From Acanthochlamys bracteata (taxonomy: Eukaryota; Streptophyta; Magnoliopsida; Pandanales; Velloziaceae), in assembly GCA_019914995.1 (NCBI GenBank), contig CM034131.1:6232501-6296500 (forward strand): 64,000 bases of DNA, in the 5' to 3' direction. The translations under genes were made by a program, and so were the position numbers. The notes below the pieces were generated by a model that did no database searches, had not been told where the DNA came from, and worked only from the letters and a program-made list of their open reading frames with translations. Shown here one piece after another: positions 27,691 through 39,176 of this stretch (positions are counted from its first letter, which is position 1; each line of letters starts with the position of its first letter).

Positions 27691-28590
27691 TCGTTAGGTC
27701 AACGGAGGACATCCTTATTATATGATGTTGAGGTTAGTATGAGGTTCTTATGTATGCAATTTCTCTTGGCGTATACCTTATCGATCACTTAGTTGCAAAA
27801 TTTTGCAGGAGCTTAAATAAGGTATATGTGCACATGAACTTGAGGCCGTGTCGAAGCCTATTTTTTGAGCTCGAGGCCATGTCTCGAGAAACCACATACA
27901 ATTGAAAAGCCTTTTGTGGTTTTCATTTATCTTGTGCAACAATGCAGTTTAACAGGGTAATGCAATCATCAATAAAATACCCAGATAACAAGGCATAGTG
28001 GCGAAGGACGTTTCGCGTTGCTTATCAACTGCTTATTATTCTAATTTTTATTTTGTATTTTTAATAAATTTTATAATATTTAAAAATTTTATTTAAATAT
28101 TTGAAACTGTACAAAAAATTATATATTTTAAAATTTTAATATTAATTTTTAGTTCAAACACAGACACAAGCCGCCCATGCGATCTTCGTGTCAAACGAAC
28201 AAACCTACCCCAGGCTCAAACATAGTGTTAATCCTCCAAAATTCATTTTCTGAATTCAAGCAAGCTATTTCTTCTTTGCGGGTCAAACCCGTAATCCAGT
28301 TCTCGACATCATTCACCGCTAAGAAAAAGTTTTTCTTAAAAAAACAAAAAGAAAATCTTCCAGATGAATCCTTGTTCGCAAGTTGCATGACTGCTTTCAT
28401 AGAATTCAAACAATTCAAGAAAACAACAATAACGAATCTTTATTTATTCTCTCTATGAACCTACGCCCGCAGCCGAGCTACCTTTTCACAAAGCCCGTTT
28501 TCTTTTCTCTTTCTTTATTTCTGTTCTAACCTCTATCGTTAAAGGAAACTCCACAATCTCTTCTATATATTGACCCTTATATATACCACA
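27691..28590. other. Spacer upstream of the CYSTM gene
   Basis: A partial AT-rich MITE copy is at about 28020-28150. No gene was recognised. Frames of 75-93 codons at 28177-28458 occur on both strands, show no family resemblance and are probably chance. Confidence 0.4.
28579..28587 (+). promoter_or_regulatory. Probable TATA box of the CYSTM gene
   Basis: A TTATATATA stretch about 45-53 bases before the ATG at 28632 would give a short leader typical of a small abundant stress peptide gene. Confidence 0.5.
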
Positions 28591-28631
28591 ACGTTGCTAA
28601 AAGTTTCATCAACTCCTCTTAAGCATCAAAC

Positions 28632-29064
28632 ATGAGCAACTACAACCAGCAACAATTTCCTCAGTGTACGTAAAATCATCTATATATATGTTTTGCTAAT
28701 TCTTAGTTAATTTTAGATATGTTTGTTCATGGTTAGTTGATATATGTATGTTTGTTTGTTTGTTTGTTGAGCAGCTTACCCTGCACCGCAGCAGGCAGAG
28801 GGACTCGCTGCTGCATACTCTGCGCCGCCTCCAGCTGGTTACCCTACGAAAGACGGTGCCGAAGTTCAGCAGCAGGTGCCTGTTCAGACCAAGAGCCGTG
28901 GCGATGGTTTCTGGGAAGGATGGTGAGTGGTGTTAAAATCTGTTGATCTTTTTAACTTTTCTTCACAAACAAATTAATTACTTCAAATTCAATTTTTGGT
29001 TCTTTTGATTTTCTGCAGCTGTGCTGCCTTGTGCTGCTGTTGTCTTTTGGATATGTGCACCTGA
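28632..29064 (+). CDS. CYSTM-domain cysteine-rich transmembrane peptide
   Basis: A small tail-anchored membrane peptide family in plants, often stress-induced. Three exons, 28632-28665, 28775-28922 and 29019-29064, join in phase to encode 75 residues. The N-terminus is rich in Gln, Pro and Tyr (MSNYNQQQFPQSYP, then PPPAGYPTKDG). The C-terminus is the Cys-rich membrane module FWEGCCAALCCCCLLDMC. Short exons hide it from a simple frame scan, but all splice sites are canonical. Length and order fit the family. The exact Arabidopsis counterpart could not be chosen. Confidence 0.9.
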
Positions 29065-31924
29065 TCATGATGATGATTGTGAGGAGTTGATTTATATAAT
29101 CAATCATCTTGGTTTACTTTACATATATCAATCAATCAAATGTATGCTTTCTTTTTTCTGGTGTGTTTGAATTTTTAGATACCATATATGTTGGGTTAAT
29201 TTCTTGTAGTTAATTAATGTAATAAACTTTACTGGAACTTCAATCTTGACTCTTCAATTATTATATATGTGTTAATGTTGTTTTGCTACTCTGAAATTTG
29301 AATGCATGGTGTTCAATGAATATATGGAGGCAATTGGAGAAGGTTTGCATCGATGTTGCAACATCAAAGATAAAACCAACGATTTAATTAGATAAAATTG
29401 AATAATTAAAGCATGAGAAACAAGATCAATAAATTGAAGAATAAAAATTAACACATATTGAAATGAAATATGTAAATGTAACTTAAAAATGGAAGAAGTT
29501 TCCCCCAATAATATTTACAAATGCCAATTTTATTAAAAAAGAGAAAGATAAGTATTACAGACTTGCAAAACCAATTTATAATTGCTTATTTTTGTTCTAA
29601 GAAATTAATTATTTTTGAACGATTGAAAGTAACTTTGAAATAATTTTTTTTTAAATAAAAAATATTTTTATTTTTTAAAAAAAAGTTTTATTTTTTATCT
29701 AAATAGTAATAATAATAATAAATAATAAAAAATTTTATAACGTAAAATTTTTTTATATTTTTTAAAGTTTTAATTATTTTTTAAATATTTGTAATATATT
29801 CAAAAATATAAAATTAAAAATTAAAAAATATTTTTTGAAAAAGTAATGACAAACACCTCCTGAGACTAATTGACTAAAGCCAATTACATTCATTATAAAG
29901 TTAATTTTGTGATCACACGCAAAACGAATGAAATGATTAATACTTGTTTATGTACATATGTCGCATGAAAATAACATATTTTTCCGGAAAATATGAAGAT
30001 TAAAAGGATTATGAATCGACATTACATACGCAAGCGGTTCGTTTGAGAGATTTGTAACTAATAACTTCTGAACCTGGTAAAGTCGTAGAAGTAATGTAAA
30101 AATAAAAAATAATAATTAAAATATATGAAATAATTTAAACTCAAATATAAAAATAAAAATGCATGAAATGTTACAATTTGTGTCTGTTTTAAGTGGGGAA
30201 TATGTATCTTTTCAAAAAAATCAGAATAATGTGCTCTGTAAAGATAAAGGGGAACCGAAAAGATGGACGAATAATAAAAATAAAAGCACAACAAATGCTG
30301 ATTTGCTATGTAACAATTTATCTTTACCACTTTCGGCGTTATGGACAAAGCAAAACGATATGAACTTGGACAAGTAAAAAAAAACTGCTATTAAACAATT
30401 ATCATATGGATTAAAGAATCACTGCTATAAGATAGGTATATTCTACAGCCTTGCCTTTAAAATTCACAAGAAAGGCAACCTGCAAATGTTTGAGGGGCGG
30501 TTGCTGAGGGCACGTTTAACTATATTTTAAACTCAAAATTTTTACTAAAATTACTTTTAATTAAAAATTAAAATTAAAATTAAATATTTTAAAATTTCAC
30601 TTCTAACCATTATATTGAAAAATTAAAACTTATATTTAAAACTTATTTTTAATTAAAATAAATACAAAAATTAAAATCATGTTTTTTAAAATAATTCATT
30701 TTTTAAACTCATTTTCTGAAATTTCATTCTTAAACAAAGTAAAAATTGACCTAAACGCTTCAAAAGCTTCAGTTAGAAGGATTGGCGAAAAGTAGTATTA
30801 CTTCTACGTTGCTCAAATAGAAAACGTCCAGGACTTAAATGGGCCTTCATTCTTTGACCATGATGTTTGTTCTCCTTTCTCCCGTTGAATACGGCCATGT
30901 TTAGTGGAGTTTTTTTTTTCAACTTTTTATTTTATATTTTTTAATAAAATTTTTTAAAAATATTTTACTAGTATAAAAAAATTTTATATAATAAAATTTT
31001 TTATTAATTATTTTTATTTTAAAAAATTAAAAATTATTTCAAAAAAATTTTCAAAATACATTTTTTTTTCGAAAAACTTTTTTTTAATAAATACTTCCAT
31101 CGTTTCTGGTCAAAGCCTAGCTAGTAGCTGCATAATATCTCTCTTCTCGTCATCTGCATTTATGAACTTTGAAAAGTTTTAGCTCTCTGCATTATGAAAC
31201 AACAACAAGACATCCACCAAATCAACTTTCATCAGCCACATAAATAACAAGTTTACGGGCAAACACTGACCTAAAGGTGCAGTTTATAGCAGTTTAACTG
31301 TAGTCCAGTAAAGCAGCTAAACTTTCATCGGGTGTCGCGAAGCAGTAATACATTTTGTGAAATATGAGTTCCTCTTAGAGCATATTTTAAATATTTGTAA
31401 TTTAATTATGTAAAAATTAAAAATTAAAAATAAAATTTTTTAAAATAAATTAAATAGAGTTTAATTTTTATATTTTAATTAATTTTTTAAATAAATTGAA
31501 AATAGAGTTCAGATTCTTATACAATTAAAATATATAAACTCACCAAAACACCAAATCAAACGGAAAAAATTAGAGTTCCGGTGAATTGAAACACGCCCTT
31601 AACAATTACCATGAGGTAAAGTAGCATCATGCTATTCTATACATACTTACGTAAACACAATAGCCATTAGAGGCTTGAGAAACATCCCTATTTACATTTC
31701 TGTAACCTTCTGATAGCCAACTAGTGGTTAATTCATCCGTATGTACACTTAAAATCTGTTTATGTAATTGCTAAATAAGAACCGCCGGTGCTACTCATGT
31801 TAAGCATCTGTGGTTATGCTTAACTTATCTGACTTCCATGTGCTGTGACCCTTCTCTCTTAGGATGAACAAACAACAAGAGAGGCATGGTTCTCACTCCG
31901 TAATTGCTCAACATGGATACTAGA
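29065..31924. repeat. Repeat-rich spacer between the CYSTM gene and the LCAT4-like pseudogene
   Basis: The 3' UTR of the CYSTM gene probably occupies the first 200 bases. AT-rich MITE family copies lie at about 29590-29865 (inverted) and 30893-31100. Other AT-rich repeats at about 30060-30170, 30510-30740 and 31380-31602 resemble the element at 293-559; the last one ends in GAAACACGCCCTTAA. No gene was recognised. Confidence 0.5.
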
Positions 31925-34907
31925 AACTGTGCCTGATGATCATCTGATAAAGTCCTCTACTGGAATTCTTGGCTGGAGGGATTACCTCCCATTCTTCTTT
32001 AACAGAAGTGATCTGCGTGTTCTTCTCAGAATTCAGTTTGGTCTCAAAGCCAGTAGGAAGAATTACATAATCATTCACAGGGTTGTAAAATGGATCAGGC
32101 TTCCCTGCTCCAAACTAGTGCTTGAGTATCCTAAATACATCTCCGTCACAGACGATTCCATGGTGATTACATGGACACCCACTCTTGCTACTGCATCAAG
32201 ACCGTCTGCCTGGAAAGAGTACAAGAAGTTAGGTTGAGGTCGTAACAAAATATCGAGGAAATCCTTTGATAGAAACTATGCTTTAAAGTAGGTACAGATA
32301 AGAACTTGCTTCATAAGATCCACTTACAAAAACATACAATTTTCATATTTAGATTTAAATTTAAAAAAACAATACTTTTTAGCCATGCTTAAATATCACT
32401 TTGTCAAGATAAAGAGAACAGTAATTAGAAAACAAGCTCCTTTTGAAAGACTGAAATCCATCTTCAAGAACAGATTCACATGTTTCAGAATGTAGAATAT
32501 AAGGCAGGAATTTTTACGCTGAGGTCACCTAAATATTCGTAACTCTTATTGTGATTTGTGAAAAGATACATTCAGAGAAAGTGACAGCAGCATGACAGCT
32601 CTTACCCTAGCTGATTCAGCATGAACAGAGCCATCACCATTAACACAAATGTACTTTGCCTGAAACTCAAAAAAAAAAGAAGGCAGTACTTAGGGTAACA
32701 TCAAGTCTAAATCATATATGCAAATAAACACAGCAAGCACATCTGTCACTTGATCTGAGCTTATAGGGTTGATTATCAATCCCATTGCAACAGTGACCTC
32801 GCCCTAACCTAGGAGTAGGAAAGAGTTATCTTCAACCTCCTCCAAGGTTAGAGCAAAATGTCACAGACCACACCTCCACACACACAAAGCACACATATAC
32901 GATCTTTGCGGCATTAACATTTTACATCAGATGCCACCTCCCTCAATTCAAAGAACAGAACTTGAACCAAGAGCACTATCATCTTTTGGGAATAGATGCA
33001 TCAATATAGAAGTACAGGATACCTTTCAAAAAAGGGCTAGCCGATAGTTGGCAATATAAGACAGGTCACTTGTATGTAGAAACTAAATGAGATATGCCTG
33101 ACATGCCAAGTGCCAAAGCAGTTTCATATTTTGATCAAAACGCATACAGCGACTTGTGTCATAGCAAGCATTATGCTACTTTCATGATTACAATATGACC
33201 TTGCCCCAGAAGTGGAAATGACCAGAATTTGAGTCTCCGTCTGGACTTAAAATGAAATTGAAGGTGTCTTGAAGCAATTTACACAACTGATCCAATTAAA
33301 AGTTTCTTTTCGGTTGATTGCTCAAATTGCAAGACTAACATTGAAACGAAAAGTTCAAGTAATATAACCTGAAAATGTGGCAGGTCTTTTATATTTGACA
33401 CAGGATCTTTCTCACTACCATAGCTGCAAAACAAAAAAAAAAAGTTAAAATATATATTCAGCAATGACAACGAATAAGCCTAATCCCACTAAATGGGTTT
33501 GAAAGAAATATATATGCTTAGCTATGCAGTAGGATGGTTGGGAAAAGGAACCTTAAATGCCAGAGAATATCAGCCACTATAAGTTGACTGCAGTTGAACA
33601 ACATTAGAAAGGTTATTACTAGAATGGACAAAAAGAGTATACCATACAGTATGTGGTGTGTCACAATTGATCCCTTATATGTTGTAAATTTGATGGATGA
33701 TGCAACTTTCCATGTGATATGATTTCAGGGTGTCATTTGCCCACTTCAGAATTTCCATATTTAGAGGTAAAGGTATCTGCTTGGCATTATATCCAATCTG
33801 CAGAGCAGTATCATATCGAGTTATATAATGCATGAGCATTTCAACTGGCATATAAGAACAAAGGAAAGACATTACTACTCCTATTTGGTTAACTAAATAG
33901 GAGCAAAATAGATAATATTCAGATCGAACAAAAAACAATCCATAAAAAAATTTGGAGAACATGCTACGCTGACTATGATACTATCATACCAAGTTGCTAT
34001 AAAGAGCACCCTTCATGATTTTATTAGCATCAATAGGTCATTACGACACCAATGAAGAGGTAGAAGTACCATCATTGCCGAGCTTTCGTTTCCACATTTG
34101 AAGAAGTCGAATGTCTTCCCAGTGAAATTTGGGGCAACCCATCAACTCATATATTGATGGACATTCAGTAAGCTGCAATTACAAGCTTGATTTGAACACA
34201 ATGTACCTATAATAACATTACCTTATTAACAAAGAAATAAAAAAACTACTATTTAGACTTTATGCACTTTATCACAATATAAAATAAAAGAACTTTCAGG
34301 TGCTGACGTTACAGGCCACAAAAGTACATTTTACAGCCAGTTGGCAAAGTTATGGGAGAACATCATGCTTTCAAATTTAACGACTTAGGGACAAGCATAT
34401 GAATGTATAAAATTCTTTTACATAATTTCTTCCAGAACATGTATATATTTAAAAGTTGAAAGATGAAATGCATGTAAGACGCACTCTAGCATTTCAGCTA
34501 AGTTAGCATTTTTGTATAAACAAAAACAGACAAACAAGTTGACCATTTCTAGATGGTCAACGCAACACTCATAACTTGTTCGTCATCATTCAATGACGCA
34601 GGTAGAAATTGCTACAATATTTCCACAAATTATCATCATATGCCCGAAGATAGATGGTGATGAGTGGGCTGCGAAGCAGCTTAGCGTTTTCCTTTCTAGA
34701 CACATCCTTAGCAAAGCCTTGTACAAGAAAATTTTGCAAGTTACCTTCAAAAACATATAATCTATTTTACTGTGTTCTACAACATTATCCTATAGCTTTA
34801 TGCCTTTTTGATAAATACTTTTTACATTATTCTTTCTCATTCTACTTTTTTCGTATTTAGACCTCAGGTCCAGTTGGTTCTAATGTTAGAATGCACTCAG
34901 TGAACTT

Positions 34908-34962
34908 TGGAACAGCACAGTACTGTAATTTCCGAACAGCACAGTATTGTAATTTCCAAGTT
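34908..34962. repeat. Short tandem duplication, unit about 25 bp
   Basis: Two adjacent copies of an AACAGCACAGTAYTGTAATT unit lie in an intron of the LCAT4-like pseudogene. Confidence 0.8.
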
Positions 34963-36124
34963 TCTAGTTTTACTTAAGCACATTTTTGGTTAAGTGATAA
35001 TATTAGCAGGATGGTCTCCTTGAGTGAAATGCAAACTCTGAGGCAACCCACAATAATCCTTAGCGCAAAGCTTCTAAACATAAACTGGATACCATGCTCT
35101 TTAAAACGCTGGAGAAAGACAACTAAAACCTTATGGCATAAAGCTTATGACTAACATACCAATTGGTGCATGCTCCATTTGAAATAAAGAAGTTCTGCTC
35201 CCAGCCTTGTACAAATGAACAGCCATTCAGAAGGCTACTTGTAATGTATCCTTGTGCACCTGCAAAAGCGAAGTCTCTTTGCTTACGCATAGGGAGCTCT
35301 TTTGAATAATTCATGGCTTAAACAAATGCATATGATCTCAAAATCAAGGCACCATGGTATTGCAAGCATGCACTAAGAAACTTGTATACTGGACAGATTT
35401 TGCCTTAAAATATTCTTTACCATATTGTCACAGAAGAAGAAAACAAATAAAATTAGCCAATAGTGTCAATTTAAGCTATCTTTTATAGTTGCACGACTTG
35501 TATGGTTTCACCCTTCATCAGGGGGACTTTTTCTAAGGAATGTATATCACAAAAAATCATAAACATAGCTTGAAATGGTGCAGCAATTGCAATCCAGGAC
35601 TTCACATATTTCTCATAAATCTAGGAAGAAAGAAAATGACTTTAGAAAAGGGTAGCAATTATTTGCATCTAGTCTATGTGACCAATGTTAGAGAAGGAAG
35701 AAAGTGACAGTTATTGAAAACAAAATTGCTTACTTCACTGTAAAGGCACATGAAGCATTTTACAAGCAAGCCTCCCATTGAATGTGTTATAACGTTCAGC
35801 TTTTTGCCTCCAGATGAAGTGTACTCTGACTCTAACTTCTCAGCAAATTAATCTAGAGTTTCTTGCAGAATATTAAAGAAAAAAGTATGTCACACGAATA
35901 AAACAAAATTTTCCAAGAAGTATGCCACATGAATCAAACTAGATATACCCAAAATGCATATACCAAATCAAATTATAAGTCCCTATAATGATATATATAA
36001 ATGATAACATCCATGCATACATGAACACAGTCAACTTCTAGTGATGCTTAACACTTCTACTAACTTCTACGACCACTTTAGTTCAGGCCATCAAACAATT
36101 CAAACATCAAAACAGAGTTAATAA

Positions 36125-36366
36125 GGGCGTGTTTACTATAGGTTAAACTCACTTTTTCGGAAGTGAGTTTAAAAAATAAAATTTAAAATTTAAAATATTT
36201 AATAAAATATAATAATTTATAATTATTTTATATTATAAGTAAATTTTAAAATTAAATTTTAAAAAATAAATTTTTAATAGAAATAATTTATTTTAATTTT
36301 TTAAATTATTTTTTATTAAAAGTGAGTTTCTAAAAAGTGAGTTTGAAGGGGTATGTAAACAAGCCC
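36125..36366. mobile_element. Tourist-like MITE (PIF/Harbinger type), 242 bp
   Basis: The ends are GGGCGTGTTTAC and GTAAACAAGCCC, flanked by a TAA duplication (36122-36124 and 36367-36369). Subterminal inverted segments contain AAACTCACTTTTT and its complement. There is no coding frame. It sits in an intron of the LCAT4-like pseudogene and belongs to the same family as the element at 51880. Confidence 0.85.
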
Positions 36367-38022
36367 TAAATACAATCTCACAAAAATTAATAGATTAAGC
36401 AGAAACTTGTTCTTACATACTACTTCAGGTCAGGTCATCAAATTCAAACAATTTATATTATCTTGACGCCTCTCTCTTGCCATCTCCAAGCAAGCGAATA
36501 AACATTAAAAATATTTCAGAAGAAATCATCTAGCCAGAGTACCAAGTGATTGTAATGCATTAATGGCATATTTCATAACTTGTTGGATTGAAACTTTTGC
36601 AGGTGATGATATATGTGAGAGAAGAAACCAGAAAAAAGAAAAAACTTATAGCATAAGAATATATACTTCATGACATAAGAATGTCGCAATTACCTAATAC
36701 TTTTGGGGAAGTCGTACCAAATCCAAATTAAGGTTTTTCCCTCTTTGAAACCCCATTTAATCATTTCTTCTATCAAATCATGATAATAACAAACTCCATT
36801 ACCTCAATAACCTGCATAATCATGAGCTAAGTCGGCAATGCAGAATAAAGAGTTTCTCACGAGCAACTATAATCAGAGACTGCCGAATTGAATAAACTAA
36901 AAACACCAAATAAAGATAAGATTCATGTATGGATTCAGAAGCATAACTAAGCTGAGGGTGGAACCAAGTATGAAAACTTGCATGTTTCAAAATTTATGAT
37001 AGAAAGGAAACAAGAAGATGCGGATGGCAAGTATGTAACTTGCAAGACTATAGAATCGTCCACATCCATAGTAGACTTGCCTATATTTTGAAGAACATCA
37101 AGCATGAGTAACATATAATACGAGAACCCATCAGCTACTGCTTGTTTGCAAGGGAAAAATAGTTGAAAATTACTATACAAAATGCTTAAGTGGAAAATCC
37201 AAAGATAGTACCTATTCTTGAAACATCAATGACGAGAAGTCATACCAAATCAGGATCTAAAACATCAATCACATATAACCCATATCTGTCTTCAGGGACT
37301 ACAATCCTGGTTTCCCATGTAGTGACTCAGTTATACCTGTTCAACATAGTCAAAGTGGACATGAGCTTTAGAAAGTGATAAATACAAGTTCTTGGAATAA
37401 CAGAAGGGTTCATGTTGGTGCAAGTTCTTTCTATGAATTTCTTGAAATTTTAAATTTTAGAGAGTGTGAGTAAAAATGGTGGCAACCAGCAGCTGTAATA
37501 TGCATTATCGTATAGTCATTATCTTCACATACAACTTCCACAACTACATCAAGCAAAGTAACTAACTGATTTTGCGTCTATCAGCTTCAATTACATTCTC
37601 TTTTGGCACAGTAAGAAAAGTAAAGTAAAGTACAAGAAAGGTCCTAACAAATTTGACAAGTTATACAGTCAAAGTAACTAACTGATCACACCTACTTATG
37701 TTACATTCTCAATCAACAGCGAGTTGAAAAAAGGTAAATAATCTCAAAAGTTATAGCCAATTTTGATAGCTCATTGACACGGAGGGAAGGATTGGCAAAC
37801 TTCTGATACCTGTTGAGGGATCGAATCGGAACCATAACTTAAATTCATGATCAGCATTGAGAAACCGGACCGAAACCCTCTCATCCTTCCCTTTTTCATC
37901 AACTGCGTTGAGAATCGATCCAGCGATTCCAGGAACTAATAGCACCGGATCCAAATCGATTGCATCCGTGAGCACTTCGACTGTTTGTTTCTGATCTTCA
38001 TCAACATCTCGATCGATCACAT

Positions 38023-39176
38023 CAGCTCCTCAATTGAAAACACCGCGATCGATCTATCGATCAATCAATAAACAAAGAAAACATATTTGATTGAAAGCGA
38101 AAGATCGAGAAATCGTGACAGATTGAGAACTGGTAACCGTTAATAATTGGACTTGGGACTGAAGGAAAGATAAGATAAACGATGGCGAAGGTAAGACGGG
38201 AAAAAGAAGTACAGCGATTTCAAATTGCTGAAGATTTGATGAGAACAACAGTTGCGAGAAGTTTACGACAGAGATAATGGCTGTGGACGTAATTACGTTA
38301 ATAAAAGTGGATAATTTAGATTTATGATTGGTCGAACTGGTTACGGATAGGTTACCTACCGGACACCAACTTCCGTCGCACAAGAAGAAGAGAAAGGTCA
38401 ACGTTTTGTTCGCGCCCGCTCGATGGAAAGGTCAAGATTACTTTCTTCTTTTTATTCATTTATTTTATTATAATTTTCTTTTCTTGAGAATCAAAAGTGG
38501 AGTCTAGTTTACTCATAAAAGTGAAAAACAAGCAACATGGCAACTTTTTGTTTAGATGTTAAATAACTTAAATGGTACAAATTCAACCACCATTCTTTAG
38601 TAAGATCTATTTTTTAAAAGTAAAATTCATTTCGTAAAGTTCGTAATGATATTAAAATAAATAAATTAAACTTTAAAATTAATTTTGATAAAAATTAAAT
38701 TTGGTGTGAAAATAAAAATAAAATCTGAAATGATAATTGAAAAAGTGAAATAATCAAACTCAAATCTGAAAAAGAAAATAAAATTATATATAATGAAACA
38801 ATCTCTTAATCGAAATAATAACTATTTTGGATTTTTTTGTCTTTCATTATTTGTAAAAAAGGGACAAATTTGTCTTTACTCGCTATTATTTCAGTCACTG
38901 CTGGTTTATTTGTTGTATCGCAGGTTGGTATCCCACCACCATCTTCATTATGTTGAGCTTACATCTTTTTTTCTGTTAATTTAAGTATTAAAAAAATTAC
39001 CACCAAGTAAAATATATGGTATTTTAATTGATACATGAAATAAGTATTCGATAATACTTACGATAACAAATTGGTCAAACATATAAAAACTCATTATCAT
39101 TATAGAGATTCACATAGGAATACATAAATATAGGTTACATACTCGCTTTTATTGATTGTTATTAGTTTTATTTTTC
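38023..39176. other. Spacer between the LCAT4-like pseudogene and the alpha-dioxygenase gene
   Basis: About 38023-38420 is the former upstream region of the pseudogene. About 38600-38790 is an AT-rich repeat with AAAATTCA and GTGAAATAATC units, also found near 11.9 and 46.4 kb. From 39000 it is probably the 3' UTR of the dioxygenase gene, which reads leftwards. No other gene was seen. Confidence 0.45.

Larger units (their letters stand above)
31925..38022 (-). pseudogene. LCAT4-like phospholipase A / lecithin-cholesterol acyltransferase pseudogene
   Basis: A decayed copy of an alpha/beta-hydrolase of the plant LCAT4 type. Exon remnants run right to left. About 38022-37811 reads DPVLLVPGIAGSILNAVDEK to FDPSTG. 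About 37332-37246 reads IVVPEDRYGLY-IDVLDPD. About 36800-36694 is the IKWGF-EGKT region. About 35870-35740 holds the lipase nucleophile motif THSMGGLLVKCFM. About 35262-35165 reads GAQGYITSSLLNGCSFVQGW. About 34175-34072 reads ECPSIYELMGCPNFHWEDI. About 33798-33668 reads IPLPLNMEILKWAN. About 33420-33370 reads YGSEKDPVS. About 32660-32605 reads KYICVNGDGSV. The last, about 32215-31925, reads ADGLDAVARVGV onwards. Several exons contain stops or frameshifts: a stop lies just before FAEKLE, and TAG replaces a conserved Trp in the last exon. The start codon is not evident. All introns are still present. Confidence 0.88.

Noticed and set aside
30058-30348. 96-codon minus-strand frame with many aromatic residues
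   Set aside because: AT-rich low-complexity translation over repeat DNA, with an overlapping frame on the other strand.
36947-37180. 77-codon minus-strand frame as an LCAT4 exon
   Set aside because: It does not resemble LCAT4. The true exon remnants lie on either side, near 37246-37332 and 36694-36800.
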